Assembly: GCA_025361565.1 (NCBI GenBank)
Contig: JANYKN010000154.1
Coordinates: 82,163 to 146,162 of the forward strand
From: Bacteroidota bacterium
Lineage (GTDB): Bacteria > Bacteroidota > Bacteroidia > Bacteroidales > NBLH01
Length of the DNA stretch: 64,000 nucleotides
Direction of reading: 5' to 3'
Part shown: piece after piece, positions 1 to 8,610 of the stretch
Numbering within the stretch: position 1 is the stretch's first letter
Layout of the letters: each line of letters opens with the position of its first letter
Translations under genes and position numbers: made by a program
The notes under the pieces: model-generated
Told to the model about the DNA's origin: nothing
Databases searched by the model: none
What the model saw: the letters and a program-made list of their open reading frames with translations, nothing else

Positions 1-453
1 GGAAACGAGCTAGGCCTTGAAGGAGGTTCTGATCCTGATAACCGCAGGGATTTTGAATGGCACAAATTAGATAAAAATTATGAAGTACTTCCAGAATTTA
101 CACACGAAAAATTAATTTTTGACCATACCTGCAAACTTATAAAGATTAGAAAGGAACATGATGCATTAACCGCTGGTTCATTTGTTTGTTTGTTTGTAGA
201 TCAATTTATGATGGTATATTTAAGGCACCAACAGAACGATGTGATTATTACAGTAATACACAATGGCTGGAAAAAAGCTGAAAATCCTATTACAATTAGT
301 TTTCGCGACAATTCAAATATTCCTAGCCGTATAAAAGATTTGTTGGCTAACAAAACATTAGTTTGCCAATTAAGTGGTGAAAAAATTAAAATTGAAAATG
401 GAACATTCCAGGTGTGGCCTGAATGGAAATCGGCTTATATTCTAATGCCTTGA
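1..453 (+). CDS. GH13 alpha-amylase family enzyme, C-terminal part (cut by window edge)
   Basis: Reading frame 1 is open from the first base to a TGA at 451-453, so only the last 150 residues are seen. The visible start has the form GNELGLEGGSDPDNRRDFEW, which matches the conserved end of the GH13 (beta/alpha)8 barrel in neopullulanases, cyclomaltodextrinases and maltogenic amylases (GDExGxxGGxDPDxRxxxxW). The remaining 110 or so residues would be the C-terminal beta-sandwich domain. The family hydrolyses alpha-1,4/1,6-glucans. The exact substrate, any signal peptide and the catalytic residues lie outside the window. A strong terminator follows 28 bp after the stop, so this is the last gene of its transcript. 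Confidence 0.8.
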   Translation, partial: GNELGLEGGSDPDNRRDFEWHKLDKNYEVLPEFTHEKLIFDHTCKLIKIRKEHDALTAGSFVCLFVDQFMMVYLRHQQNDVIITVIHNGWKKAENPITISFRDNSNIPSRIKDLLANKTLVCQLSGEKIKIENGTFQVWPEWKSAYILMP

Positions 454-480
454 TTTTTTTCGATTTTGCATGATATTACG

Positions 481-513
481 AAAAGGCCTGCTTTTGGAAG
501 CAGGCCTTTTTCT
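481..513 (+). terminator. Rho-independent terminator after the GH13 gene
   Basis: Arms 481-493 (AAAAGGCCTGCTT) and 498-510 are perfectly complementary around a 4-nt loop, with a T-run on the plus strand. It lies directly after the GH13 stop codon. Confidence 0.9.
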
Positions 514-793
514 TAATAACCAAAAAATTTAACCCTATTGTAAATTTTTACTCTCAACCTAAAATAACTGGCACTTTAATACAATAATATTATTTGTTAT
601 TTAATAAATATGGAATCAGCCAACGCAACAATAAATCAATTTAGAACGAGAATATCATGCTTCTTGTTCCAATACCATTATCAGCAGTCCTATATTTCAT
701 TGTCTTTAGCTTATTGGTGCAATTAGTTAAATTTCAAATAAATACATGCTTTTACACTCTGATTCATTTGCAATTAATTCCCTTAGGCTAAAC
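514..793. other. Intergenic, no gene seen
   Basis: AT-rich stretch between the GH13 terminator and the end of the first small Xre gene. All frames carry frequent stops, and no RNA gene or repeat is apparent. Confidence 0.6.
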
Positions 794-985
794 CTATTCA
801 TATTCAAAAACATCTTCAATTTTTAGTGCAAAAAATTTAGAAATTTTTAATGCAAGTCGCAATTTAGGTTCACTTTTACCATTTTCAATTAAATGGATAC
901 TTTGTCTTGTAGCTTTTACTGCATCGGCCAATTCTTCTTGACTAATACGCATTTTAGCTCTTTCAACTCTGATATTATTTCTCAT
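794..985 (-). CDS. Small Xre-family HTH regulator (copy 1 of 3)
   Basis: This is a 63-residue protein consisting of little more than one HTH_3 (Cro/CI) domain. The core ISQEELADAVKATRQSIHLI carries helix 2, the turn and helix 3, followed by ENGKSEPKLRLALKISKFF and the acidic end IEDVFEYE. The ATG at 985 is chosen because homologous copies at 1217-1408 and 3955-4146 start at the same MRxxIRxE position and have exactly the same length; an upstream ATG would add a non-conserved extension. It resembles YozG-type single-domain regulators, which usually repress their own or a neighbouring gene. The target is unknown. Confidence 0.85.
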   Translation of the reverse strand: MRNNIRVERAKMRISQEELADAVKATRQSIHLIENGKSEPKLRLALKISKFFALKIEDVFEYE

Positions 986-1111
986 ATTATTTATTTTATG
1001 ATGAAAATTTAGTCTACAAATTATAATTATCAATTAATTAAACTATTATGACAATTTTGAAACCAATATTAAACTGTTGTCTCAAATTTTCACCAGATTA
1101 ACCCTTTTTAT

Positions 1112-1144
1112 TTAATAATAAAGGTGTTTATCCTTTATTATTAA
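1112..1144. repeat. 13-bp perfect hairpin
   Basis: TTAATAATAAAGG at 1112-1124 pairs perfectly with 1132-1144 across a 7-nt loop. It lies between Xre copies 1 and 2. Neither side has a clean T-run, so it could be a weak terminator for the minus-strand gene at 1217-1408 or an operator-like palindrome upstream of 794-985. Confidence 0.5.
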
Positions 1145-1216
1145 TTCGTTACTTCCATAATCTATAAATATCCTGAATAATAAAAATACCAGGTTGAGTT
1201 TGCGTAATGATTTTAA

Positions 1217-1408
1217 TTAATCACAGTCAAAATCATCTTCAATTTTCAATTCAAAAAACCTGGAAATTTTAAGTGCAATGTGCAATTTAAGATCAGCCTT
1301 TCCATTTTCAAGCGAAAGGATATTTTGTTTTGTAGTTTTGATACTTTCAACGGCTCTTTCAGCGCTAATTCGCCTTAAAGGACTTTCAATTCTAATATTA
1401 GTTCTCAT
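1217..1408 (-). CDS. Divergent small Xre-like protein (copy 2 of 3), possibly degenerate
   Basis: Same 63-residue length and outline as the copies at 794-985 and 3955-4146: MRTNIRIE start, SLENGKADLKLHIALKISRF and IEDDFDCD end. The DNA-reading part has drifted. Where the other copies have ISQEELADAVKATRQSI, this has ISAERAVESIKTTKQNI, which loses the conserved Gln and Glu of helix 2. The frame is still intact. It may therefore be a paralogue with a changed operator or a decaying duplicate that has not yet acquired a stop. The ATG at 1408 is chosen by alignment to the paralogues. Confidence 0.6.
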   Translation of the reverse strand: MRTNIRIESPLRRISAERAVESIKTTKQNILSLENGKADLKLHIALKISRFFELKIEDDFDCD

Positions 1409-1592
1409 TTTGTTTAGGTTTGGTAGATAAACAATTAAAATTATTGCCCGAAAAAATAATATCTTCAATTTTTAATTTATTTCGGGATTCGTATATTCCA
1501 CATCAAGCAAAAAATAAGTTAAGTGGACAAATAGACTTTTTCGGCATTATTTCACCGCAACGTGTACCCTGTAGGTTTGATTAAATATGAAT

Positions 1593-1781
1593 CTATCCGA
1601 AATAATTTTCCTTATATGCTGAATCCTGATTAAATTGGTCGCTGTTCTCACGCTGTGCAGACATTGAATGTTTGGCTTCGTTTACTACAGTTTCGTAAGT
1701 TTTACTGCTGGAATTTAACTTCTGTTGTAACTCCTGCAACTCATTTATGAGTTCTTCTTTGGTTTTGTAGAGATAATTCAT
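1593..1781 (-). CDS. Short ORF resembling the N-terminal coil of PAS-type histidine kinases
   Basis: A 62-residue ORF. Its start, KTKEELINELQELQQKLNSS, is the type of amphipathic coil found at the N-terminus of many Bacteroidota PAS-domain histidine kinases, where a PAS domain normally follows. Here no PAS, HisKA or ATPase domain follows and the rest is low-complexity, polar sequence. The most likely reading is a remnant of a kinase gene, or a small free-standing coiled-coil protein. The nearest intact kinase in the window is at 19280-21787, which has a different N-terminus. Confidence 0.4.
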   Translation of the reverse strand: MNYLYKTKEELINELQELQQKLNSSSKTYETVVNEAKHSMSAQRENSDQFNQDSAYKENYFG

Positions 1782-2379
1782 TTTGGGTTAATTTTGAAGT
1801 GTGTTAATGTGCTAGTTTGATCCATATGCTTGCTTAACTTCAAATTTTGCAAACCTTTTAAGAGCCAATTCGTTTTCTATCAACAATTCTTCTTTTAGGA
1901 TTTTTTAAAACATCGATTCTACAAAGAATAAAAGTGCTTAGGAATCATTAATTAATTGAATTTTCTTTTTTTTCATCGTCCTGAATATTAATCTGTAACA
2001 AATTTAGTTAACATAATAATGTCAGTCCATTTTTTTGATACGTATTCACGCTACTTCGAAAAGTATAAATACGAAAAAGTGTCAGTATTTTTACCACTAA
2101 AGTTCTCTTTTTGTTTAAATTAACTACAAAAAGTTTAATATAAATACACTGATTTTGATAGCAAATACAGTATTATGAATAATAAAGGAAGGAGCAATCA
2201 ATAAATTGCTTTATTAACATTGCAGAAGTAATTTAACCTGAATTTGGAATTAGTTTATTCAAAACGGGAATTGGCTATTAAGGAAATAAATTAATAGCTA
2301 TTCGCTTTATAACAAATATTTAGAAATGAATGTAGCTTGTGTAATTCGCTATAAATTAAAATCTCTTGAAAAAATGATA
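1782..2379. other. Long intergenic stretch, no gene seen
   Basis: About 600 bp of very AT-rich sequence with stops in every frame. No terminator with a clear T-run and no RNA gene is visible. Together with the kinase fragment beside it, it may be eroded former coding sequence. Confidence 0.5.
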
Positions 2380-3279
2380 TCAGATTTCAACAGCTTCGCG
2401 CTTTAATTCAGCTGGTTTAAAGTTAATGTTGACTTGTTTGCGGCTTTCATCTTTTGCTTTTGAATGTCGGATTAACATGCGAAGCACTTTTTCAATTTTT
2501 TCGATATCTACAATGGTTTTTACTGGCTGGTGCAATTCCGGAAGTTCGGTAATTAAACTAAGCACATCACCCGAACTATGCATTAATTTGGTAATACGAG
2601 CTTCAGTTATTGGATTTTCATCCCATTTGGTAAGGAACGATACTTGTTCATATTCAGTTTTAACCAAAGCAATATCCTGGTAGTAATACTCATTGGTTTT
2701 TTCATTCAAAATTTCGTCTTTTAGCCAATTATAACTGCAAAAATAGTAACTTAAATAATTTTGGCTTAGTACCAATATTTGAATATTCCAAACAGAATAA
2801 TTGAAACAATATTCTTCGGGTACAGTTTTATTTTTAATTGATGTTATTGATCTAATGCGCATAATCGATTCATCCTTAATCTTTTTTGTGCCGTGAAAAA
2901 CAGGGTAAGGAATGATGATAAATTGTTCCGTGGTATGTTCTGAAGTTTCAAGCTCTAGATATTCTATGGCCCGGTTCAGGATTTTAGTTTTGAGGGTTTC
3001 AAGTAACCACTTATTTAAAGTGTCTGAGCTTACCCTGGAATTATACTTTTTCTTTTTTGCCATTCTTGGACGCAACCATACAAGATAAACAAGGAGCAAA
3101 AATCCAATATAAATACTAATGCCATTCGACAAGTCGGCTACGAGTGCAATTGCCGGAATGATAGGTAAAAATAAAAAAATGGCTATTTTTAAAACCAGTT
3201 CGGGAGTCATTGGTTTTGGTGGTTTCAACAGAAAAAAATCACTCATCTGTTGCTGGCGATAATTTATTGCACTTTCCAT
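2380..3279 (-). CDS. Unknown membrane protein with two N-terminal TM helices
   Basis: 299 residues, family not recognised. After a short cytoplasmic start (about residues 1-27) there are two hydrophobic segments, around residues 28-48 (LVLKIAIFLFLPIIPAIALV) and 53-70 (ISIYIGFLLLVYLVWL). A basic RPRMAKKKK stop-transfer follows and then about 225 soluble residues, probably cytoplasmic. The C-terminal end is Lys/Glu-rich. No catalytic motif is seen. It lies 71 bp downstream of the gene at 3351-3908 on the same strand and is probably cotranscribed with it and perhaps with the Xre gene at 3955-4146. Confidence 0.7.
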   Translation of the reverse strand: MESAINYRQQQMSDFFLLKPPKPMTPELVLKIAIFLFLPIIPAIALVADLSNGISIYIGFLLLVYLVWLRPRMAKKKKYNSRVSSDTLNKWLLETLKTKILNRAIEYLELETSEHTTEQFIIIPYPVFHGTKKIKDESIMRIRSITSIKNKTVPEEYCFNYSVWNIQILVLSQNYLSYYFCSYNWLKDEILNEKTNEYYYQDIALVKTEYEQVSFLTKWDENPITEARITKLMHSSGDVLSLITELPELHQPVKTIVDIEKIEKVLRMLIRHSKAKDESRKQVNINFKPAELKREAVEI

Positions 3280-3350
3280 TGGAATTTGTTTTGAATTTTA
3301 TAAATACGATTAAAGAATATTAATTAAATATACCGTATTGGAATATTTGA

Positions 3351-3908
3351 TTAAATAGTCTCTAAATGTTCAAAAAGGTCGAAATTTGAATTTACGTGAG
3401 CAAACAAAATAGCCTGACCATTTTCAACATGTTTATAGGCTTCAATTACAGCCTTTTTAATTGAACTGGCTTTGATTTGCTTTATGTTATTCATTTGATT
3501 ATAATTCAGATTATTACGGCCTTCATTATAACGGATTACCAGTTTAATGCAATTCTGAACACCCGAAGATAAATTAACAACTTCATTCAGGTCTAATTCA
3601 CTGTTTGCAACCAGAATAAGTCCTTTGTTCAGGTTTTGAGCATAGTCATCGATAAAGCTTCTGGCTTCTTCCATATCGGAAACGTCAAAATAGCTTTCGC
3701 AGATTGTGTCTTTATACTTTTCAAAAGTTTTATTAACCAAAATAGCTTTTGAATTATTCGGTTTGGTCGGAATTTCAAAATCTGTATTCATCGCTGGTTT
3801 ATCATTAGGTTTAATATCGTAATCTAGAGAACTGTTGCATACACACTGGTCAATTAGAACAGGATTACACTTTTTCTTTAAACAGGTACTTGATAACATA
3901 GTAGGCAT
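3351..3908 (-). CDS. Protein resembling a stand-alone Mur-ligase (MurD) C-terminal domain
   Basis: 185 residues. The C-terminal half has the outline of the Mur-ligase C domain: LILVANSELDL, then SSIKKAVIEAYKHV, ENGQAILFAH and SNFDLFEHLE. In MurD the equivalent segment reads SMEEAVxxAxxxAxxGDxVLLSPACASFDxFxNYE. The ATP-binding central domain and the UDP-binding N domain are absent, and the Ser-Pro-Ala-Cys stretch is replaced by AHVNS, so ligase activity is not expected. The first 45 residues contain several cysteines (CLKKKC, CVC). It lies 46 bp downstream of Xre copy 3. The homology is my reading by eye and needs a profile search. Confidence 0.5.
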   Translation of the reverse strand: MPTMLSSTCLKKKCNPVLIDQCVCNSSLDYDIKPNDKPAMNTDFEIPTKPNNSKAILVNKTFEKYKDTICESYFDVSDMEEARSFIDDYAQNLNKGLILVANSELDLNEVVNLSSGVQNCIKLVIRYNEGRNNLNYNQMNNIKQIKASSIKKAVIEAYKHVENGQAILFAHVNSNFDLFEHLETI

Positions 3909-3954
3909 AGTTGGTTGTTTTAGTGATTATGACTATAATAATCTGAAAATAGGA

Positions 3955-4146
3955 TTATTCAGATTCAAAAACATCTTCAATTTTTAATTCAAAAAACCTC
4001 GAAATTCTCAATGCAAGAGATAATTTAGGTTCACACTTACCATTTTCGATCAAATGGATACTTTGTCTGGTGGCTTTAACGGCATCGGCCAGTTCTTCCT
4101 GACTAATACGTTTTTTTGCCCGTTCTACTCTAATGCTGTTTCTCAT
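3955..4146 (-). CDS. Small Xre-family HTH regulator (copy 3 of 3)
   Basis: 63 residues and nearly identical to the protein at 794-985; the HTH core ISQEELADAVKATRQSIHLI is unchanged. Differences are scattered (for example ENGKCEPKLSLALRISRFF). The ATG at 4146 gives the same length as its paralogues. It leads a minus-strand group with 3351-3908 and 2380-3279 (46 and 71 bp gaps), so it may be the regulator of that group. About 74 bp upstream lies ATTTCGGGAT, also found 72 bp upstream of copy 2. Confidence 0.85.
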   Translation of the reverse strand: MRNSIRVERAKKRISQEELADAVKATRQSIHLIENGKCEPKLSLALRISRFFELKIEDVFESE

Positions 4147-4478
4147 TGTTAATATTTATGTTGAAAACTAGTTAATAATTAATGCCTTGTAATTTACGCT
4201 GGTCTTATATTTATATCTAATTTCGGGATATCTAAATATACTGATAATGGAAATTAAATTACTTTACAAGAATAACGTATAAATAACTAAATTACTATAA
4301 AAGTATATCGTATGACAATTAATATTAGGTAAAAGTATAATATAATTGCATAATATCAAAATAAAATATCAAAAAAATAACTAAAATGTATAAAATATAA
4401 ATTTTAGTTTACATTTTGTAATAAAATCGAACAACTTTTACCTATAAAATTATTTGGTTTTTAAGAATTTATAAACAG
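4147..4478. promoter_or_regulatory. Divergent regulatory region between two Xre genes
   Basis: 332 bp between the minus-strand Xre gene at 3955-4146 and the plus-strand Xre gene at 4479-4967. It contains ATTTCGGGAT at 4220-4229 and a spaced inverted repeat, AAAATGTA at 4383-4390 and TACATTTT at 4410-4417, about 60-95 bp before the plus-strand start. Both are plausible operators. No gene is seen. Confidence 0.4.
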
Positions 4479-4967
4479 ATGAATAAGCTGGAAATCCACA
4501 ACAGGCTTAAGGAAGCCAGAAAAGTATTAAACCTGAATCAGTTGGTTATAGCAGCCGATTTAGGTATTCAGCAAAAAACCATTAGTGAGATAGAAAATGG
4601 TAAAATTTTGAATATACCAAATACGTATATTTATTACTTTTATCAAAAAGGCATTTCATTGGAGTGGATTTATGAAAATAAAGCTCCGATGATGACAGAA
4701 AATATCAATTCAACCTCCAATTCCGAGAAAAAAAGCCAAACTTCTGCATTTAATACCTTATTTGACAATTTTAACCAAGTAGAACCTGAAGTTGTTAAAA
4801 CACCTGAAATTAAACCCAAAAAAGAGGAGCAAAGCATCCAAAATGACGATTTATTTGAGCGCCTGGTAGACTCAAAAGATTTGACCATCAAAAGCTTGCT
4901 CGCATATATCCAATCCGTGGAGAATAATTTAGAATTTGTAAAGGGTTTGTTGGTGGGGAAGAAGTGA
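4479..4967 (+). CDS. Xre-family transcriptional regulator with C-terminal extension
   Basis: 162 residues. An N-terminal HTH (residues 4-60) reads RLKEARKVLNLNQLVIAADL then GIQQKTISEIENGK, a normal Cro/CI helix-turn-helix. It is followed by YYFYQKGISLEWIYENKAPM, which recalls phage CI-type and Bacteroidota XRE regulators. Residues 75-125 are low-complexity and polar, and the last 35 residues (LFERLVDSKDLTIKSLLAYI) may form a coil for oligomerisation. No peptidase or ligand domain follows. It diverges from Xre copy 3 and may control its own promoter through the inverted repeat just upstream. Confidence 0.8.
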   Translation: MNKLEIHNRLKEARKVLNLNQLVIAADLGIQQKTISEIENGKILNIPNTYIYYFYQKGISLEWIYENKAPMMTENINSTSNSEKKSQTSAFNTLFDNFNQVEPEVVKTPEIKPKKEEQSIQNDDLFERLVDSKDLTIKSLLAYIQSVENNLEFVKGLLVGKK

Positions 4968-5030
4968 TTTGACCCAAAATTCAACTCACATCATCTTGAT
5001 CTCATTCAACTTCATTTTAATTTAAGTATA

Positions 5031-5447
5031 ATGAAAAGTCTATTAATTGGATTGATAATATTTGCATTAACAGTAATGACTAAACAAAGTGATTACATAT
5101 CAATTGAACATATAGGTATAAACGATAAACCAATTTATACCATTATCATTAGCATGGAACCTATTCAAAAGCCATGGTGCTTTAATTATCTTGTCAATAT
5201 CAAGGTATATAATGACCTAAAAAACATTATAGAAAAGTATAAATCCAACAAAAGGTTTAATAAAAATGAACTTGATGGATTTAAATACAATATTTACGAG
5301 AATGATACAATAATTATTAATTATAATCTGAGTAGAAAAAAATCCATTCCCTTGTTTGCTAAAATGATTAAAACTTTAAAAATAGAAGATAATAATAAAG
5401 AATTAGTTTTTGAGCTTGAAACTGTTATAAAAAGAATTAGTTTTTAG
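5031..5447 (+). CDS. Unknown small protein with N-terminal hydrophobic segment
   Basis: 138 residues, family not recognised. Residues 1-17 (MKSLLIGLIIFALTVMT) look like a signal peptide or membrane anchor, followed by a hydrophilic, Lys/Asn-rich domain with alternating hydrophobic strands. It starts 63 bp after the Xre gene at 4479-4967 and runs in the same direction, so cotranscription is possible. It converges on the NACHT gene. Base composition is very AT-rich even for this window, consistent with recent acquisition. Confidence 0.6.
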   Translation: MKSLLIGLIIFALTVMTKQSDYISIEHIGINDKPIYTIIISMEPIQKPWCFNYLVNIKVYNDLKNIIEKYKSNKRFNKNELDGFKYNIYENDTIIINYNLSRKKSIPLFAKMIKTLKIEDNNKELVFELETVIKRISF

Positions 5448-5464
5448 GAAAGCTAGCGCCAGCG

Positions 5465-5495
5465 CAGAAAAAAAGCCACCAAAAAAAAGTGGCTT
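5465..5495 (-). terminator. Rho-independent terminator of the NACHT gene
   Basis: Arms AAGCCAC at 5473-5479 and GTGGCTT at 5489-5495. On the minus strand the stem is followed by a run of T, while no T-run exists on the plus side. It lies 11 bp after the NACHT stop codon. Confidence 0.85.
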
Positions 5496-5505
5496 CCAAA
5501 TTGAT

Positions 5506-8500
5506 TTATGATAATTCTGCCGGTACTTTTTCCAATAAGCTCAGTTTTCGTTCAAAAAGGCTTTCGAGATGCATGGTTTCAAACTGGAACCAAGTGGCAC
5601 ACTCATCTTTGCTGAAAATGCCATTGTTAATTCCATAGTCGAGGATTCCTTCCAATGTTTCGAAAAGTTGGTTTATGGTTGAAAAACCGCTTTCGGGAAT
5701 AAAACTTTTTTGATTGCCCATAAATCCCGAATCGTAATATTTCTTAGCCAATTGTGGTGGCAGAAATACTTCCGGACTTAAAACTACAAATCCCAAATCA
5801 AATGCACCTTCAATTTTTGCAATGAATTTGAATTTTGAATTGGTCAAATCCGAAAATGAAAAATCAACATTTTCGAATTTGGTATTTTCAAAAACACAAC
5901 CAACTAGTTTTGAAGACGATAAATTAATATTCTTAAAATAAGAATGTGAAAAATTAATCCCTGATACATTGGCAAACGAAAAATTATAATCTTCGTCGTT
6001 TAACGACATATTGATTCCCTTGAACAATGATTTGGCCCAAAATGGCGATGAATCGGTAATGGAATAAAAATTCCAGTTTCGAATCATATTAAATAAAGAC
6101 TCATACTCTAAAATTGTAGAATTGAAGAAAGTTTGTTTTTTCTCATTGTTGTACAAAACATTACCAACGAGCAATGCCAGCCATTTATCCATATTCACAG
6201 CACTTCCCTGTAGTTTTTCATTCTGGATTTCGAATAATTCCTTATTAAAAAGTGAAGTATGCGACTTTCCTTTAACCATCAAATATTCAGAGTTTGATTC
6301 TACGATTGACCTGGATAAATTGATGATTTTATCAATCTTGTCCTGGGTAAAAAACCAATTGTCTAAACTTTCCTGCGGATATTCCGGAATATTGGATTGG
6401 ATTTTAAACTTTTTATACCATTCGTAAAAAATAGAATGACTAAATAAATTATTGTGCTTATTGGTTGCCAATGAAGCCATTAACGGAAATAAAAGCTTTC
6501 TTTTCTGAATCACTTTTTCATTGGGTTCATCGCTAACAGATGAGCGTATTAGTCTCAGCATTTCTACCAAAAACTGTATTGTTTGCGCCGAAGGTTGTCC
6601 CAGTGATAGTCTAATCCGCGCCTGGTTTACATCAAAATCCTCATCAAGCGCATGTTTAATAAATACTTTAAGGTAATATTCTGCAAGTAATATTTCTAAA
6701 AAAGACTTGTGTTGAAAATGCAAAACATTGTTGTTTTCGCCAAAATAGGAATGTGATAAGAATTCAATTTCCAAAACTCCTTTGTTTTTGAACCTTTCAA
6801 GGATTTGATCATTGGTTTCAGTGGTCATTTCGCCTTCCATCATTCTGCAAATATCCGCTTTTTTAACCTCAAGTTTTTTGGTTGTTTGCCACTCATACAT
6901 TGAAAGTGCAGCAATAGAATGAAGCAAGTTCCTGAATTCAAATTCTTTGTTCAAATCCACATGTGCACTGTCTTCGATGTATTTGGCTTCTTTGGTTAAT
7001 AGGTTGATGAACGAGAGATATACGCCAATTTTACCAACTTTGAAAAAATCAATATTATTTATCAGTAACTTAAATATCATGTAAGCGAATATCGGTCTAC
7101 GCAATTCACTGCGTGAAAGCGTTCCGTTTTGCAGCAATTCGTCATAAATATCGATAAATTTTAAGTCAGTAATACTTTCCTGTATTTTTTTTGTTAAGGA
7201 TGATGCATCCAGTTTTTGAAAATCCGGAAAGTTTATTAAGCTATCAATCATCCAGTTATTGAACTGAACCTTGGTAAAACCATACAACGAAATAAAGTAT
7301 TCCACATCGCGACCATAACCATTTTTAATAATGTGCGGCTGGTGATTTTTTAAATGAGGATATAAGCCACCATCAAATGGTCTGGAGCAAATAATCATCC
7401 GGTTTGTCCTGAATTTTGTTTTATTCAATCCCTGGATTGATTTTACCGATGTAATCACTTTATCTATTGATGATTGGGTCAAATCTCCACTTTCATCAAA
7501 TGAATCAATTAAAAAGATATAATTTTTGTTACAAAAATAGGGATCGTCGAGGCAAATTCCATAATCAGTTTCGAGATAATCAGCAACTACGCCTAGTTTA
7601 TATTCAGTAATATAATTTTTAAAATTTCTAAGGTTGAAATATACAGGAAAACGGCCTTCGCCAGTCTGAAGATATTCCTTTGCGAGTGAGGATGCATAAT
7701 GTTTTAGGAAAACTGATTTTCCTTTTCCAAAATCACCAAGGATAAAAAGAATTTTGTTGATATTGTTATTGGGCTGGTAGTTAAAATAATCTTCGATTAA
7801 CCGTTCAACTGGTTCAAGCTTTAATTCTTCATCTTCAGATTTGGCCTCACCCAAATCAATGTCGTCAAGTTCCCTGAACTCTTCAACGGGCATCCAACGG
7901 GCAAAAGTAGTTTCGTATTTGAGGTTTTCGTTTTCCTTAAAACCAATTTTCCCTAACTCTTTCATATCCCACAAAAAGTCAGTTTCTAGCTCGCTTAACC
8001 TTAGTTCCGAAATGTCGTTCAGGTGTTCTTCCCAATCTTCGGCAAATAGTTTTTTAACCTGATAATTAATGTTTTGGTTAAAATGCTTAATATATTGTTC
8101 AATTATTTGTTCGTTAATACTAAGTTCCTGAAGAATTTTTACATAATTATCCTTTACAAATAATACAGCCGGGTGATATTTGGGCTGAAAAACAATCAAT
8201 ATTTCAGATTCACTGCGGTCAAAATTTTTCTTGGCAAGCACCTTTTCCAAAGCAGCAAATGCATCCTCGACTGTGTGGTCGATTTCAATCTTATCTTTTA
8301 TTGATTTCAATGAATTTTCGGCTTGAATAAATGCAGCAGAAAGGTAGGTTGCAGTGCCGTAATCCTCTAATTTTTGTTTAGATAACTTAGCAAAATACGA
8401 TTCGATTAATGAATTTCCGAACAATCGAATAACCAATCCTACAGTACCGGAAGCATTCAATATTGCATTGTGGCCTGTAGATTTAAAATTTGTTTTTAGA

Positions 8501-8568
8501 TAAGAACCTACCTCTTTTATCATATCAGGTAGGGAGGTTGTCAGTTTTCGAATGATATCGCGGCGCAT
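5506..8568 (-). CDS. NACHT/STAND-type NTPase with pentapeptide-repeat region
   Basis: 1020 residues. A Walker A site GDFGKGKS is at residues 278-285, and an extended Walker B, FLIDSFDE, at 352-359. The second acidic pair (D358 E359) is characteristic of NACHT modules. A sensor-like MIICSRP follows about 40 residues later. Residues 1-250 are helical, with a hydrophobic patch near 33-57 and no recognised enzyme domain. Residues 400-800 look like the helical arm of NACHT proteins. Around 865-915 is a short series of pentapeptide repeats (for example NVSGINFSHSYFKNINLSSS). Family knowledge: bacterial NACHT proteins are signal-transduction ATPases, and several act in phage defence. Function here is inferred. 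It is monocistronic, with its own promoter and terminator. Confidence 0.85.
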   Translation of the reverse strand: MRRDIIRKLTTSLPDMIKEVGSYLKTNFKSTGHNAILNASGTVGLVIRLFGNSLIESYFAKLSKQKLEDYGTATYLSAAFIQAENSLKSIKDKIEIDHTVEDAFAALEKVLAKKNFDRSESEILIVFQPKYHPAVLFVKDNYVKILQELSINEQIIEQYIKHFNQNINYQVKKLFAEDWEEHLNDISELRLSELETDFLWDMKELGKIGFKENENLKYETTFARWMPVEEFRELDDIDLGEAKSEDEELKLEPVERLIEDYFNYQPNNNINKILFILGDFGKGKSVFLKHYASSLAKEYLQTGEGRFPVYFNLRNFKNYITEYKLGVVADYLETDYGICLDDPYFCNKNYIFLIDSFDESGDLTQSSIDKVITSVKSIQGLNKTKFRTNRMIICSRPFDGGLYPHLKNHQPHIIKNGYGRDVEYFISLYGFTKVQFNNWMIDSLINFPDFQKLDASSLTKKIQESITDLKFIDIYDELLQNGTLSRSELRRPIFAYMIFKLLINNIDFFKVGKIGVYLSFINLLTKEAKYIEDSAHVDLNKEFEFRNLLHSIAALSMYEWQTTKKLEVKKADICRMMEGEMTTETNDQILERFKNKGVLEIEFLSHSYFGENNNVLHFQHKSFLEILLAEYYLKVFIKHALDEDFDVNQARIRLSLGQPSAQTIQFLVEMLRLIRSSVSDEPNEKVIQKRKLLFPLMASLATNKHNNLFSHSIFYEWYKKFKIQSNIPEYPQESLDNWFFTQDKIDKIINLSRSIVESNSEYLMVKGKSHTSLFNKELFEIQNEKLQGSAVNMDKWLALLVGNVLYNNEKKQTFFNSTILEYESLFNMIRNWNFYSITDSSPFWAKSLFKGINMSLNDEDYNFSFANVSGINFSHSYFKNINLSSSKLVGCVFENTKFENVDFSFSDLTNSKFKFIAKIEGAFDLGFVVLSPEVFLPPQLAKKYYDSGFMGNQKSFIPESGFSTINQLFETLEGILDYGINNGIFSKDECATWFQFETMHLESLFERKLSLLEKVPAELS

Positions 8569-8580
8569 GATATTCTAATT

Positions 8581-8603
8581 AAAGTTTACTAAAAGTAAAG
8601 TTT
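8581..8603. promoter_or_regulatory. Imperfect palindrome in the NACHT 5' region (candidate operator)
   Basis: AAAGTTTACT at 8581-8590 and AGTAAAGTTT at 8594-8603 form a 10-bp inverted repeat with one mismatch around AAA. It covers the expected transcription start and leader of the NACHT gene, directly downstream of the promoter at 8611-8640, a usual place for a repressor site. Confidence 0.45.
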
Positions 8604-8610
8604 GTTTATG

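Noticed and set aside
1112..1144. Confident terminator call for the hairpin
   Set aside because: The stem has no G/C-rich core beyond GG/CC and no clean T-run; kept only as a hairpin.
794..8568. Calling the Xre-NACHT region a prophage or integrative element
   Set aside because: No integrase, structural phage gene, tRNA or attachment repeat was found on either side.
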